64,000 bases of DNA from Fibrobacter sp. UWB2 (GCF_002210425.1 NZ_MWQK01000006.1:124001-188000), one strand, 5' to 3'; numbered from the stretch's first letter, positions 17,344 to 27,294 are shown. Notes: generated from the letters alone by a model not told the origin. Numbers and translations are program-made.

Positions 17344-18177
17344 ATGAAGCCGATTGTTGAATATCAGGACTACCACGCTTTTTTGAGCGACTACTATGAA
17401 GAACGTAAGAGAACTTCTGCGTTCTCGTGGCGCGAGTTTGCCAAAATTGCGGGTTTTGTCTCGCCGTCGTACCTCAAGATGGTTTGCGAGGGCAGGACGA
17501 AATTGAGCAAGGTGACCATGGGGCGTGTGGCCCAGGCAATTGGGCTTGTGGGTTACGAGGTCGAATATTTTGAAACGATGGTGCTGTTTGGTAATGCCAA
17601 GAATGACGAACAAAAGAAAACGTTCTTGGAACAAATGCATTCGATATCTTTGGCCCATAAGGTCCGCATTGTAGATAAAGATGCGTTTGAGTATTACGAT
17701 ACCTGGAAAAATCCGGTGGTGCGAGAGTTGGCGCCTTTGATGCCGGGAGCGATGCCGGGCGATATTGCAAAGGCCTGTGCGCAAGATGTTTCGGCGCTAG
17801 ATGTCCGCAAGTCGCTCTCTTTCCTGGAACGTGCAGGATTCCTGAAACAAGTTCGCGAGAATGTTTACGAACAAACTGAAAAGTCTGTGGAAGGCTCCAA
17901 GGAAGGATTGCCGCTTGCCATCCGCTCCATGCATCGTGCCATGGGAAATTTGGCGGTAGATTCTCTGAACCGCTTTACGCCGGACGTGCGAAACGTTACG
18001 GGAATTACGATGGGTGTGAATCGTGAGGCGTACGAAAAAATTGTCGCAGTGCTTGACGAGTGCCGCAAAAAGATTACTGAAATTGCAAATGAGTGTAGCG
18101 ATATCACGCAAGTTTACAGATTGAATTTACAGCTGTTTCCGCTGTCAAAGGAAATTGTGAAAAAAGAGGAGGCGTAA
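17344..18177 (+). CDS. TIGR02147 (DUF4423-like) family protein, putative regulator of the following lipoproteins
   Basis: A 277-residue paralogue of the protein at 2345, similar over its whole length. Residues ~25-70 form a helix-turn-helix-like segment (SWREFAKIAGFVSPSYLKMV); the middle has FEYYDTWKNPVVRELAPLMPG; the end is QVYRLNLQLFPLS. There is no signal peptide or membrane segment, so it is cytoplasmic. Its stop is one base before the ATG of the 690-residue lipoprotein, and a third gene follows nine bases after that, making a three-gene operon. Function is not established; DNA binding is inferred from the N-terminal fold. Confidence 0.92.
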   Translation: MKPIVEYQDYHAFLSDYYEERKRTSAFSWREFAKIAGFVSPSYLKMVCEGRTKLSKVTMGRVAQAIGLVGYEVEYFETMVLFGNAKNDEQKKTFLEQMHSISLAHKVRIVDKDAFEYYDTWKNPVVRELAPLMPGAMPGDIAKACAQDVSALDVRKSLSFLERAGFLKQVRENVYEQTEKSVEGSKEGLPLAIRSMHRAMGNLAVDSLNRFTPDVRNVTGITMGVNREAYEKIVAVLDECRKKITEIANECSDITQVYRLNLQLFPLSKEIVKKEEA

Positions 18178-18178
18178 A

Positions 18179-20251
18179 ATGGAGAATAAACTTTATGCGG
18201 CGTGCGGTGCTGTGGCGCTAGCGTTGTGGGCTGCAGCCTGTTCGGACGATAGTGTCTCTGGGACATCGGTGGAACCGAATACGATTGCGCTTAGCTCGTC
18301 AAGTTATTCGTCGAGCAGCGGGACTTTCCCAAGGGATGGTCAACCAAGACTATGTCGCTTGTCTGAAATGGAAAATGCGCCTGCCGGTTGCGACTGGTTT
18401 GCAGAAATGTGGAATCCGGAATCTGGAAACCGCGTCCATACTGGTTTTGATAACGGAACGAATACGTCTGGTATTTGGTATTGGACGTTGGATACAAACG
18501 AAGTTCTGATTCCAAGTGTTTTATGGACGGGAACTGCTCGACAAGATTACGATTCTTTGGCCATGAGCGATGTGATTGAACTTTGCGGTGGTTCTATTTG
18601 CGGCAAGGCGCGTTTTAATGCGGTTGATGGCGTAAATGGTTTTGACTATGAATTTATGAGTGTGGAAAAGCCTGCGTCCGTTGATATCGCTTTTAGCATG
18701 GCAGGTAAAAACGCATCTGGGCGATTTGATCAAGTTGACGCTAGTGGGTTAGGCGGTTTTTGTGTGGGCTATGCGTCAAACGGCTTAATCACGATGTCTC
18801 TTGATTTTAGCGATTCTGTCGATGCTTTGTTGGGTGATGAAATTTATAGAGTAATACTGAATAGAACTACGGTCAATGAAAAATTGAACGACTCGGACTA
18901 TCGTGAAGAATGCTTTGCGTGGGCCGATTTTGCGAATTATGCCAAAAACGTTGTACGTGATGGTGAGCCTGCCGTTAGCGTTGAAAATGCGGTAAAGCAT
19001 TTAGTTGGAGTCCACTTTAAGATAAACGGCTATTACGATAAGTCGACTTTGTCTTTTAAGATTGTTCGATTCGGGCGCTTTGCTACTGCGAATGGTCGAA
19101 AAGCGCTGGATGGTGAAAGCCTCCCGGTAGTTGATGAATCCTGCCTTACTCCGACTGTTGTTGAACATTTCTGCGAGTGCAATTATGCGGATTCCAATGC
19201 TGCCTATGAAGGTACCCGTTTAGGGCATTTGAATGCGGTTGATGAGGCTAGGGGAATTTGGGGGCAGAGCTTGTTAGCAGAAAATACATGCGTCAATGCA
19301 ATGTGGATGCGTTCTACATTGGAAATGCCTCTCATCACGACGGAGAATCGGCCTTGCGACAATGCGCAACCCAAGATTATGCAATGCGCCGACGGCTCGT
19401 TCCGTTATTCTCCAGAATTTGCGTCTGTGAAATCGCGATATGATGATATTGTTGAAGAAAATGCACTTGCCAGAAAGCAGGTTCTTTTGGATCGTGTTGA
19501 TAGCTGCATGAATTTGTCCTCATCATCGGTTAGCAACTCGAGCAGTTCTTCGTTCTTCCCGTGTTGCACGCTTCCTTCGGGCGATGGAGATTTGTGGAAC
19601 GGGTATACTGTAGATGTTGATGTCGGGAACTTTGTTGAATCGCGCAGGGATGACGTGAAATATGGGGTCTGGTTCTTGGCTACTGATACCATTGATGGGG
19701 GCAAGTCCGATGTGTATTGGCCGGTGAATTTTGGCGATGACTTTAATGAAGGTGCGATTGAACCGTTGATTGATCATTGCGGAGGTGTCTGCGGAACGGC
19801 TGTCTTGGATGAGGGAACGTTGTCTTACCAGCCGTATGTGGTTATTGGATTTTCGTTGGCGATTGATGAATATGGAGCGGGCAAATCTATCCCTATTGAT
19901 GTTTCGAATTGGGGTGGAATTTGCGTTAGCTATACGTCGACTATTTCGCTTAATGTTGAACTGGATGTGGGTGATTCGTTAAGCTTTTTGCTTGGCTTTG
20001 CTTTGCCGACGGCGCCTCTTTCGAAGTCTGCAAGCTTTAACAAAAAATGCTTTGAATGGAGTGATTTTAAATTGCCTTCGTGGGCGAAATCTTCACCTAA
20101 TGTAGACCAGGATTGGCTAAAAACTTCTGGATGGCTGGATAGCGCTGGTGTGTTGGCGTCCAAGCATTTGGCGAAGGTGAATTTCAAGATGCAGTCAGCA
20201 CCTGGGATGTATGAGTTCAATATTATGTCGATTGGAACGAATCGCAAATAG
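18179..20251 (+). CDS. Large lipoprotein with two copies of a W/Cys-rich module
   Basis: A 690-residue lipoprotein (signal helix, lipobox AAAC, SDD, GTSVEPN, then a Ser-rich linker). Two related domains of about 200 residues follow, around 75-300 and 475-690, separated by an insert and a second Ser linker. Each module has a W near the start, a C-G-G..CG pair, a W.G.C..Y strand, DS..LLG, then CF.W.DF and a K-L-x-x-x-x-F-K segment. The second copy ends GTNRK. The pattern suggests beta-sandwich domains like carbohydrate-binding modules, but no family is certain. GAGGAGG precedes the start. It is probably surface exposed and controlled together with the upstream TIGR02147 gene. Confidence 0.85.
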   Translation: MENKLYAACGAVALALWAAACSDDSVSGTSVEPNTIALSSSSYSSSSGTFPRDGQPRLCRLSEMENAPAGCDWFAEMWNPESGNRVHTGFDNGTNTSGIWYWTLDTNEVLIPSVLWTGTARQDYDSLAMSDVIELCGGSICGKARFNAVDGVNGFDYEFMSVEKPASVDIAFSMAGKNASGRFDQVDASGLGGFCVGYASNGLITMSLDFSDSVDALLGDEIYRVILNRTTVNEKLNDSDYREECFAWADFANYAKNVVRDGEPAVSVENAVKHLVGVHFKINGYYDKSTLSFKIVRFGRFATANGRKALDGESLPVVDESCLTPTVVEHFCECNYADSNAAYEGTRLGHLNAVDEARGIWGQSLLAENTCVNAMWMRSTLEMPLITTENRPCDNAQPKIMQCADGSFRYSPEFASVKSRYDDIVEENALARKQVLLDRVDSCMNLSSSSVSNSSSSSFFPCCTLPSGDGDLWNGYTVDVDVGNFVESRRDDVKYGVWFLATDTIDGGKSDVYWPVNFGDDFNEGAIEPLIDHCGGVCGTAVLDEGTLSYQPYVVIGFSLAIDEYGAGKSIPIDVSNWGGICVSYTSTISLNVELDVGDSLSFLLGFALPTAPLSKSASFNKKCFEWSDFKLPSWAKSSPNVDQDWLKTSGWLDSAGVLASKHLAKVNFKMQSAPGMYEFNIMSIGTNRK

Positions 20252-20260
20252 GGAGGGAAT

Positions 20261-21802
20261 ATGAATAAGAAACTTTATACGGCATGCGGTGCGGCGGCAA
20301 TTGCGCTTGTGGCATGTTCCGATGATAACGGCCGCCTTGTCGGAACTTCGGTCGAACCGAATACAATCGGGGAGCTTTCATCAAGTTCGGTGGATACTCC
20401 TTCGTCCAGTTCTTTTGATGCTCGCGAAGGCGACTTGTGGAATCCGAGCGCAGGCGGCTTCTCGCTCAATGTCGCTCGCTACGCCGCAAAGCTTCCCGCG
20501 AATGCAAAAGCGGATGGCCATTGGACTTTGGAATCGGATGCTGAAAAGGGCGGAACGTCTTCTGTGGTCTGGCCGACTGATTTGGTCGGTGTACAGGATG
20601 AACGGACCGTTGTCGAATCGTGCGATGGCATTTGCGGAACGGTATCCTTGGCGAAGCATTCCTTGACTTATAATCCGTTTGCGGGTGTTGGCTTTACGCT
20701 TGCAAAGGACGACAATGGCAAGCCTGTTCCTGTCGATGTTACGGATTGGGAAGGCGTTTGCATTACGTACGAATCGGAGGCGGCACCTGCTTTGGAATTG
20801 GATTTGGGCGATTCCGTGAATGCGTTGCTTGGAGAAGCGTTGCCTGCGGTTGCCTTGTCCAAGACGGTAACTACGGGGCCTGTGACAAAGTGCTTTAAGT
20901 GGAGCGATTTTAAGTATCCTGCTTGGATTGCCGCCGTTGCGGGTGTCCCGGAATACTGGCTTGAAAATTCTGGAGAAAAGGCCGCTAAGCAACTGGTCGC
21001 ATTCAGATTCGTGATCTCAGCCTCTCCTGGAGAGTACAAGTTCAATATCAAGAGCTTGGGAACGCTTGCGGATTTTCAGGCGAATCAAGGCGAAAGCTCG
21101 TCAAGTGCGGAACCGGCTGTGGTAAATCCTGCGGACCTGTGGGACGGAGCTGCGGGTGATAAGACTGTCAAGACGGGGCTCTATGCGGATGATTCCTGGA
21201 AATCTCTAGCAAAGGGCAAGTGGTATGACTATACGGACCAAAATTCGTCTTTTGGCTGGTGGAAGTACAAGGCGTATGATGACCATAACGGCTTTTACTT
21301 TGAACAGGTGATTGATGAATGTGGCGGCCTGTGCAGTAGCGTCAAGCTTGTTGGGACGGCTGAGGTGGATCCGGTGGCGCTCTTCGGTTTCCAACTGGTG
21401 AATAATGAATCGGGCGTGGTCAAGGCTGTCGATATCACAAACTGGAACGGCGTCTGCGTTACTTATAAAACGGATATTCCCATAGTGCTCGATTTGGATC
21501 CTGTTTCGCTGGAGGTGGATTTCGATACGGCATCGGCAGGATTTGTAGTTGAAGAAGATGACTATGAAATTTACAAGTGGCCATCTGTAACGTTACCGGT
21601 GACTTCTGGAGAATCGACCATGTGCTATGCGTGGGATGATTTTAAACAAGCTTACCTGGACAAAGTTCCGAATGGCGAAAAGTATAAAACAACAGTTGAA
21701 AATGTGCTCAAGCGAGTCGTTACCATAAGGTTCATTATAACGGGTAAAGCGGGCGATAAAGGAAACTTCTTCCTGAAAGCGCTTGGAACGAATCGCAAAT
21801 AG
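20261..21802 (+). CDS. Lipoprotein with two copies of the same W/Cys-rich module
   Basis: A 513-residue lipoprotein with lipobox LVAC, SDD, GTSVEPN and a Ser linker, evidently duplicated from the upstream gene. Two modules (about 65-275 and 295-513) carry the hallmarks DLW, CDGICG or CGGLCS, W.GVC.TY, K CF.W.DF or CYAWDDF. The last 20 bases of the coding region are identical to those of the 18179 gene, both encoding GTNRK, and the spacer linker is again Ser-rich. The start follows GGGAGG. Final gene of the TIGR02147 operon; its terminator lies at 21834. Confidence 0.85.
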   Translation: MNKKLYTACGAAAIALVACSDDNGRLVGTSVEPNTIGELSSSSVDTPSSSSFDAREGDLWNPSAGGFSLNVARYAAKLPANAKADGHWTLESDAEKGGTSSVVWPTDLVGVQDERTVVESCDGICGTVSLAKHSLTYNPFAGVGFTLAKDDNGKPVPVDVTDWEGVCITYESEAAPALELDLGDSVNALLGEALPAVALSKTVTTGPVTKCFKWSDFKYPAWIAAVAGVPEYWLENSGEKAAKQLVAFRFVISASPGEYKFNIKSLGTLADFQANQGESSSSAEPAVVNPADLWDGAAGDKTVKTGLYADDSWKSLAKGKWYDYTDQNSSFGWWKYKAYDDHNGFYFEQVIDECGGLCSSVKLVGTAEVDPVALFGFQLVNNESGVVKAVDITNWNGVCVTYKTDIPIVLDLDPVSLEVDFDTASAGFVVEEDDYEIYKWPSVTLPVTSGESTMCYAWDDFKQAYLDKVPNGEKYKTTVENVLKRVVTIRFIITGKAGDKGNFFLKALGTNRK

Positions 21803-21833
21803 AAAGCGGAAAATTGTTAGGAGGAAAAGAAAA

Positions 21834-21860
21834 AGGGCTCGGCGATTGCCGAGCCCTTTC
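21834..21860. terminator. Bidirectional terminator between the lipoprotein operon and the GH5 gene
   Basis: GGGCTCGGC-GATT-GCCGAGCCC is followed by TTT on the plus strand and TTTTTCTTTT on the minus strand, so it can serve both convergent transcripts. A further hairpin (CCTTGCA..TGCAAGG) lies at 21896-21926, between it and the GH5 stop. Confidence 0.82.
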
Positions 21861-21933
21861 CCCTAAACAACAGGAGATTTGTCTCTCTGTTATTCCCTTG
21901 CAGTAAACACTCCAACATGCAAGGGGTTTTAAG

Positions 21934-24114
21934 TTAGCGGAGGCGGACTTGCTGTACGCTCTTCTGGCTGCCCATCTTGACGATGAGGACTGCAGCGCCG
22001 CGTGCACTTGTGCTCAACTGGACTTCGTTTGCACCGACGTGGGCATTGAAGTTCTTCTGAGCGATGACCTGGCCCATGGAGTTCATGAGCATAGCCGTAC
22101 CGCGAGTAGCTCTGTTGGCATTGAACATTGCCGTGACGGAGCCTTGAGCGACGTTCAGGCGGAGACCCGTTGCCTTGGCGGCGACGGCCTTGATGGCGGA
22201 GGAGCCGGAACCGGAGACGGCGACAATCTTGCCAGATGCGGTACCTTCAGTAGAGGGCTTCTTGTCAAAGTCGTCAATCATTTCGGTCGTGCCGTCAGCC
22301 TTGATGCCCTTGATGTAGTCAATCGTAATGGTGCCGGAAACCTGCGTGCCGTAAAGGTTGAGGCCGATAGCGTTAGCAGAGTTGAGGCCTGTGGGTTCGG
22401 TGCGGAAGTCTGTCCACTTGATCTGGAATGTCTGGAACGTGGTGGCGTCAAGTTGCTGGTCGGCCTGTTCCAAAACGCTAGCGTCGAACCATGCCCATGC
22501 GCTGCCAGTCATCATGAAGAGGTCCATGGAGGTCCAGCCGTATTCGCCGCAGCCGTCGCTTGCGCCAGTGCAAGGACCTGCAGAAGCGACTTCGCCCTTC
22601 ATGCGGATTTCGAGGCCGACGTACTTGGAAAGATCCTTAGCGGTGCCGGAGAGGTTGATGCGGAGTGTGCCGGTTTCGCTAGAGTCAGCGGTCTTGCTCG
22701 TGTAGGTGATGAGGACGCCCTTGCCGTCTGCGGTTTCAGGAACTTCGTTTTCTTTGACGAGGCTGTCGAGGTTGCTCTTGTTGTTGCCTTCCATGCCGTA
22801 TGCCTTCTGCAAAGCGTTCAGGACATCCGGGTCGAGAATTTCATAGGTGCCCTTCTGGCGGGTGATGATGGTCATGTTGCCGTCGTCTTCAGCACCGGTG
22901 TCCCAAACGTAAGGAACGATGCCGTTAGCCTTGGCGTTCTTAGCGACTTCACCGTAGAAGAGGGCGCGGCCCTGCAAATGGAGCTTGAGGTTTGCGGCGT
23001 CGGTAATCTGACCGGTGCGCTTGATGGCGCCGAGTTCACCGATAATTACAGGAATGCCCTTGTCGCAGAACATCGTCTTGAGTTCGCCGAAAGCCTTTGC
23101 AATCTGGTTCGGGGTGCCGAGAGCGGAGTTGTCGATGCTCTTGCTGTAAACGTTCCAGCCCATGTTGTGTTCCTTGTCATTCGTGCTGGAAAGTCCGGTG
23201 TAGTAATAATACTGCTTGCCCCAATCTTCATCGGCGGTCATGAGGGAGTACTGATACGGATAGTAGTGGACTTCGGCCATCATGTAGCCTTCGCCAGCCG
23301 GGTCGGTCGGCCAGCTAGTGCTGAGCATCGGAGCGTTATCCATTTCGGTACGCGGAGCCTGCACAATCAAGGTACGGGTGTCGTTGTTGCCACCTGCGCT
23401 ACGCACGGAAGTGATGAATGCGTCGTAGTAGCCCTTCAAAATCTGCATACGGGAGTTATCGAATGCCCACTGGCCGCTGGAACCCCACGGGTCGTTCACG
23501 CCCGGTTCGTTGGCGCCTGCGAAGAGGAGGTGTTCATCATAGTCTTTGAAGTAAGATGCAATCTGAGACCAGAAAGCGGCTTGGCGAGCCTTGGTCGTTG
23601 CGGAAGAGTTGGCGATGTCGCCGGAACCGCTACGCGGATTGGCCGTGCCTTCATAAACGCGGTCTTCGAGCCAGCCTTCGTCCCAGTGGGAGTTCAAGAC
23701 GACGTACATGCCTTCGGCGATGACCATGTCCACCACGTCCTTCACCTGCTTGAGCCATGCGGCGTCAATGGTCGGGGTGGTAAAGTCGGCGGCCTTGCCT
23801 ACGTGAGTGTAGCTGCCGTTGTCTGCGGTACCGCCGTTTGCGGCGATGTCTTTGGTAAGAGCGTCAGAATGAGAATACCAGGCACAAGGAATACGCACGG
23901 TATTGAAACCGGCTGCCTTGATGGCCTTGATGTAGCCGGCGGTCGGGAGCGGGTTGCCCCATGCAGTCGGATTTTCCGGCACTTCCATGGTGTTGCCGAT
24001 ATTATAACCCATGCCCATCGGTTCGACCAATGCGGTTGCCTTGGGGAGGGCGGCGAATGCTGATGCTGCCATGAGAAGCGAGCTGCATGCGATGCCAAAG
24101 GTATTCAATCTCAT
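21934..24114 (-). CDS. Secreted GH5 endoglucanase with C-terminal carbohydrate-binding-like and basic terminal domains
   Basis: A 726-residue secreted enzyme that should hydrolyse beta-1,4-glucan chains. A signal peptide ends near residue 21. The GH5 barrel covers about 30-440: YNIGNTME near its start, the acid/base Glu203 in GANEP and the nucleophile Glu360 in IIGELG, with W146 and Y/W residues lining the cleft. Residues ~455-640 resemble a beta-sandwich binding module. The last ~90 residues are basic and end in a sorting-like segment (GQVIAQKNF..VQQVRLR), like the basic terminal domains of Fibrobacter cellulases and type IX-type signals. AAGGAG precedes the start. Subfamily not assigned. 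Confidence 0.93.
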   Translation of the reverse strand: MRLNTFGIACSSLLMAASAFAALPKATALVEPMGMGYNIGNTMEVPENPTAWGNPLPTAGYIKAIKAAGFNTVRIPCAWYSHSDALTKDIAANGGTADNGSYTHVGKAADFTTPTIDAAWLKQVKDVVDMVIAEGMYVVLNSHWDEGWLEDRVYEGTANPRSGSGDIANSSATTKARQAAFWSQIASYFKDYDEHLLFAGANEPGVNDPWGSSGQWAFDNSRMQILKGYYDAFITSVRSAGGNNDTRTLIVQAPRTEMDNAPMLSTSWPTDPAGEGYMMAEVHYYPYQYSLMTADEDWGKQYYYYTGLSSTNDKEHNMGWNVYSKSIDNSALGTPNQIAKAFGELKTMFCDKGIPVIIGELGAIKRTGQITDAANLKLHLQGRALFYGEVAKNAKANGIVPYVWDTGAEDDGNMTIITRQKGTYEILDPDVLNALQKAYGMEGNNKSNLDSLVKENEVPETADGKGVLITYTSKTADSSETGTLRINLSGTAKDLSKYVGLEIRMKGEVASAGPCTGASDGCGEYGWTSMDLFMMTGSAWAWFDASVLEQADQQLDATTFQTFQIKWTDFRTEPTGLNSANAIGLNLYGTQVSGTITIDYIKGIKADGTTEMIDDFDKKPSTEGTASGKIVAVSGSGSSAIKAVAAKATGLRLNVAQGSVTAMFNANRATRGTAMLMNSMGQVIAQKNFNAHVGANEVQLSTSARGAAVLIVKMGSQKSVQQVRLR

Positions 24115-24420
24115 GTCTAAGACTCCTTGTTGAGACTTGTGATTGGGTGCCTTATTTTGTGAAATTTAAGTGATTTTAGAAATTTTTTGAGAACATTTTC
24201 GAGCGTTTTTGCCCAATTTCAAACATCCCTTTTCTCATACACTCAAGAATACACCCGTTGTACGCCTAGTAATATATATGAAAAAGGCTTGAAACGCAAC
24301 TGAAAAATTATTTACATAGAAATAAATAACAAGTTTGTAAGAACAAACGTGGTTAAAATCACATTCGTTTGAGAACTTTTTTTGAGAACATTTGGAGCAG
24401 CGCGGGTGAGATTCGCCGCC
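24115..24420. other. Intergenic region between GH5 and polA with a 16-bp direct repeat
   Basis: These 306 bases hold no gene. They contain the GH5 leader and promoter region (minus strand) and the region beyond the polA stop. A sequence of six T followed by GAGAACATTT occurs twice in the same orientation, at 24183-24198 and 24378-24393. Confidence 0.5.
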
Positions 24421-27294
24421 TTAATGCGCCTCTAACCAGTTTTTGCCGAATCCGACGCTAGCGACGAGTGGAACTTTAAGTTCCATTGCACCTTCCATTT
24501 CGGACTTGACCATGGCAGAAAGTTCTTCGACCTGGTCCTTCGGGCATTCGAACACGAGTTCATCGTGCACCTGGAGCATCATGCGGAGCGGGAGGTTCTC
24601 ATCGTTGATGCGCTTTTGGATACGGATCATGGCAATCTTGATGAGGTCGGCGGCGCTCCCTTGCACGGGGGTGTTCACGGCCATGCGTTCGGCCATTTGC
24701 GATTCCATGCGGTCGGAACTGTCGATGCCTGCAATGTAGCGGCGGCGGCCGGAAAGCGTTTCGACATAGCCGTTTCGGTGGGCGGCGGCCTTGGTGTCGT
24801 CGATGAACTTTTGCACGCCCTGGTACATTTCGAAGTAGCCATCGATGAAGCTCTTGGCCTGTGCCATCGGGATTTTCAGGTCGCGGGAGAGACGGAAGGC
24901 GGTCATGCCGTAGAGCACGCCGAAGTTCACGACCTTCGCGTCGCGGCGCATATCGGCGGTTACGTCTTCGAGGCTTACGCGGTTGATGGCTGCTGCCGTG
25001 CGGGCGTGGATGTCGATGCCTTCCTTGTAGCTTTCGATGAGCGCTTCATCTCCGCTCAGGTGGGCAAGCATGCGGAGTTCAATTTGCGAGTAGTCTACCG
25101 CGAGAATCACGTTGTTCGGATTCTGCGGAACGAATGCGGCGCGGATTTGCTTGCCGAGGTCGCTACGGACGGGGATGTTTTGCAAGTTCGGGTCGCGGCT
25201 CGAGAGGCGGCCTGTTGCTGTACCCCACTGGATAAAGCTCGTGTGGATGCGCTTGGTATCCGGATTCACAAGTGTCGGGAGCACGGAAACGTAGGTGCTC
25301 TGCATCTTCTTGAGTTCGCGGTACTCGATGACGGCGAAAACAATCGGGTGTGCGCTGCGGAAGCTGAGTTCTTCGAGGACGGCGGCATCGGTGCTGCGCT
25401 TTTTGATTTCGGGGAGGCCGAGCGTGTCAAAGAGAACTTCGCCGAGCTGCTTGGGAGAGCCGATGTTAAATTCGCAGCCTGCCATGTCGCAGATTTCTTT
25501 TTCGAGCTTTTCGATGCGGTGTTCCAAATCGGTCTGCAATTTCTTGAGAATCTTCGTGTCGACGAATGCGCCAACGCCTTCCATCTGGTAAAGTACCTTG
25601 AGGAGCGGCATTTCCTGGCTGAAGAAGTACTTTTCGTAGTCGTACTTCTGGAGCTTGGCGCGGAGCGGTGCCCAGAGGCGGAGCGTATACACGGCGTCTT
25701 CGGCGCCGTATTCGGTCGCGTCCTTGATGGGCGTGCGGTTGAACGTGATTTGGTTCTTGCCGCGTCCGATGAGATTCTCGATCGGGATCATCTCGTGCTG
25801 CAAAAGCTGCATGACCTGATTGTCGAGACCGAGCCCGGTTTGGCCTGGCGAGAGCATCCAGGCGGCGATGAGCGTATCGATGATGTTGGCGGAATCGATT
25901 TGCTTTTGCGTGAGTCCAAAGGTGCGGGCGAGAACGTGTAAGTCGAATTTGGCGTTGTGGAATACAAGGGAACGCTTCGATTTTTTGTCGGAGTGTGCGC
26001 AAGAATCGTTCCAGAATTCAACGAACCACTTCTTTGTTACGTTAAAGTCGAAGTTGCCACCTTTGCCGGCGGGGTACGGGAATCCGATATCGTCGGTATG
26101 CCCGAGCGGAATGTAGTAGCCCTTGGGAACGCTACCGTCTTTTGCGGCGGCCGCAAGGCAAAGCCCGACAATGTTGCATTGCATCGGGTCGAGTCCGTCT
26201 GTTTCGGTGTCAATGCCGATTTCGGTCGCTTCGTCGAATTCCTTTTTCATCTGTTCGAAAGTTTCTTCGTTATCAACGCAGATGTAGGTGGGCGGGAGGT
26301 CGGCCGGGAAACTTGCTTTTACGACTTTGCCGGATTCGCTAGAATCGCCGGCCGCGTCGTCGGAAGAGTCGCTAGATTCGCCGCTATCGTCTTTGCGCAC
26401 AAAACCGGTTTTGCTCGGAACGTTTTCGAGCAAGCGAATCAGGCTGTTGATTTCGTGTTCCCTGAAAATGTTCTCGAGAGTATCGCTGTGGATACCGCAG
26501 AATTCGAGAGCGTCGAGGTTACCGTGGTAGGCGCGCTTTGTTTGTAGCGTCACGAGTTCGCGGCTGAGGAACGCTTGTTCTTTGTTGTTCGCGAGATTGT
26601 CGTGCAAACCTTTCTTCTTGATGTTGTCGAGGTTTGCATAAATGTTGTCCATATCGCCGTATTCGGTCAACAGCTGGATGGCGGTCTTTGGGCCGACTTT
26701 CGGGACGCCTGGGACGTTGTCACTCGAGTCGCCCATGAGGGCGAGGTAGTCACGGATTTTTTCAGGAGGAATGCCGTATTTTTCGAGGACTTGCTGCGGT
26801 CCAAAATCGATGCCGTCGGCGCCTTTTTCCAAATGGAAAAGGTGGATCTTGTCGGTCACGATTTGCGACATGTCCTTGTCTTTGCTGATGATGACAACGT
26901 GGTCGAAACCGGCGTTGACGGCGGCTTCGGCGGCACTTGCCATCACGTCGTCGGCTTCGTAGCCGGGTTCCGACAAAAGTGGGATGCCGCTGGCTTCCAT
27001 CGATTCGCAGAGAAGCGGCATCTGTGCCGCCATTTCTTCGGGCATGGGGCCGCGATTGGCCTTGTAGTCCGGGTAAAGTTCGTGGCGGAAAGTCTTTGTG
27101 TGCGCGACATCGCGGGCAATCGCAAAATGCGTGGGCTTGTGCTTTGCTAAAATGCGGAGAACTGCACCCCAGTAGCCGTGCATCATGGAAACGTCTTCGC
27201 CCTTGCTGTTGACGAGCGGGTTCTGGCTGTAAGCGTAGAACATGCGGAACGCAAGTGCGAAAGAATCGAGAAGTAGTAAAGTCTTTTCTGCCAT
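24421..27294 (-). CDS. polA: DNA polymerase I
   Basis: A 957-residue polymerase with three domains. The 5' nuclease covers ~1-290 (LLLLDSFALAFR, GYEADDVMA, GDSSDNVPGVPKVGPKTA). The 3'-5' exonuclease appears active, with IGIDTETDGLDPM and FHNAKFDLHVL. The family A polymerase has motif A DYSQIELR, motif B RRDAKVVNFGVLYG and motif C QVHDELVF. Residues ~310-330 are an acidic Ser/Asp linker. I chose ATG 27294; an in-frame TTG 24 bases upstream has no ribosome site. TACATT lies seven bases before ATG with TG in the extended -10 position. It follows the NAD(P)HX repair gene by 51 bases in the same direction. Confidence 0.96.
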   Translation of the reverse strand: MAEKTLLLLDSFALAFRMFYAYSQNPLVNSKGEDVSMMHGYWGAVLRILAKHKPTHFAIARDVAHTKTFRHELYPDYKANRGPMPEEMAAQMPLLCESMEASGIPLLSEPGYEADDVMASAAEAAVNAGFDHVVIISKDKDMSQIVTDKIHLFHLEKGADGIDFGPQQVLEKYGIPPEKIRDYLALMGDSSDNVPGVPKVGPKTAIQLLTEYGDMDNIYANLDNIKKKGLHDNLANNKEQAFLSRELVTLQTKRAYHGNLDALEFCGIHSDTLENIFREHEINSLIRLLENVPSKTGFVRKDDSGESSDSSDDAAGDSSESGKVVKASFPADLPPTYICVDNEETFEQMKKEFDEATEIGIDTETDGLDPMQCNIVGLCLAAAAKDGSVPKGYYIPLGHTDDIGFPYPAGKGGNFDFNVTKKWFVEFWNDSCAHSDKKSKRSLVFHNAKFDLHVLARTFGLTQKQIDSANIIDTLIAAWMLSPGQTGLGLDNQVMQLLQHEMIPIENLIGRGKNQITFNRTPIKDATEYGAEDAVYTLRLWAPLRAKLQKYDYEKYFFSQEMPLLKVLYQMEGVGAFVDTKILKKLQTDLEHRIEKLEKEICDMAGCEFNIGSPKQLGEVLFDTLGLPEIKKRSTDAAVLEELSFRSAHPIVFAVIEYRELKKMQSTYVSVLPTLVNPDTKRIHTSFIQWGTATGRLSSRDPNLQNIPVRSDLGKQIRAAFVPQNPNNVILAVDYSQIELRMLAHLSGDEALIESYKEGIDIHARTAAAINRVSLEDVTADMRRDAKVVNFGVLYGMTAFRLSRDLKIPMAQAKSFIDGYFEMYQGVQKFIDDTKAAAHRNGYVETLSGRRRYIAGIDSSDRMESQMAERMAVNTPVQGSAADLIKIAMIRIQKRINDENLPLRMMLQVHDELVFECPKDQVEELSAMVKSEMEGAMELKVPLVASVGFGKNWLEAH

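Noticed and set aside
21949-24063. A 704-codon open frame antisense to the GH5 gene
   Set aside because: It mirrors codon bias of the GH5 gene, has no ribosome site and encodes no recognisable domain, whereas the GH5 frame has signal peptide, catalytic Glu residues and a terminator.
24565-25941. Long open frames antisense to polA
   Set aside because: polA motifs A, B and C are intact on the minus strand; the opposing frames have no start context or domain.
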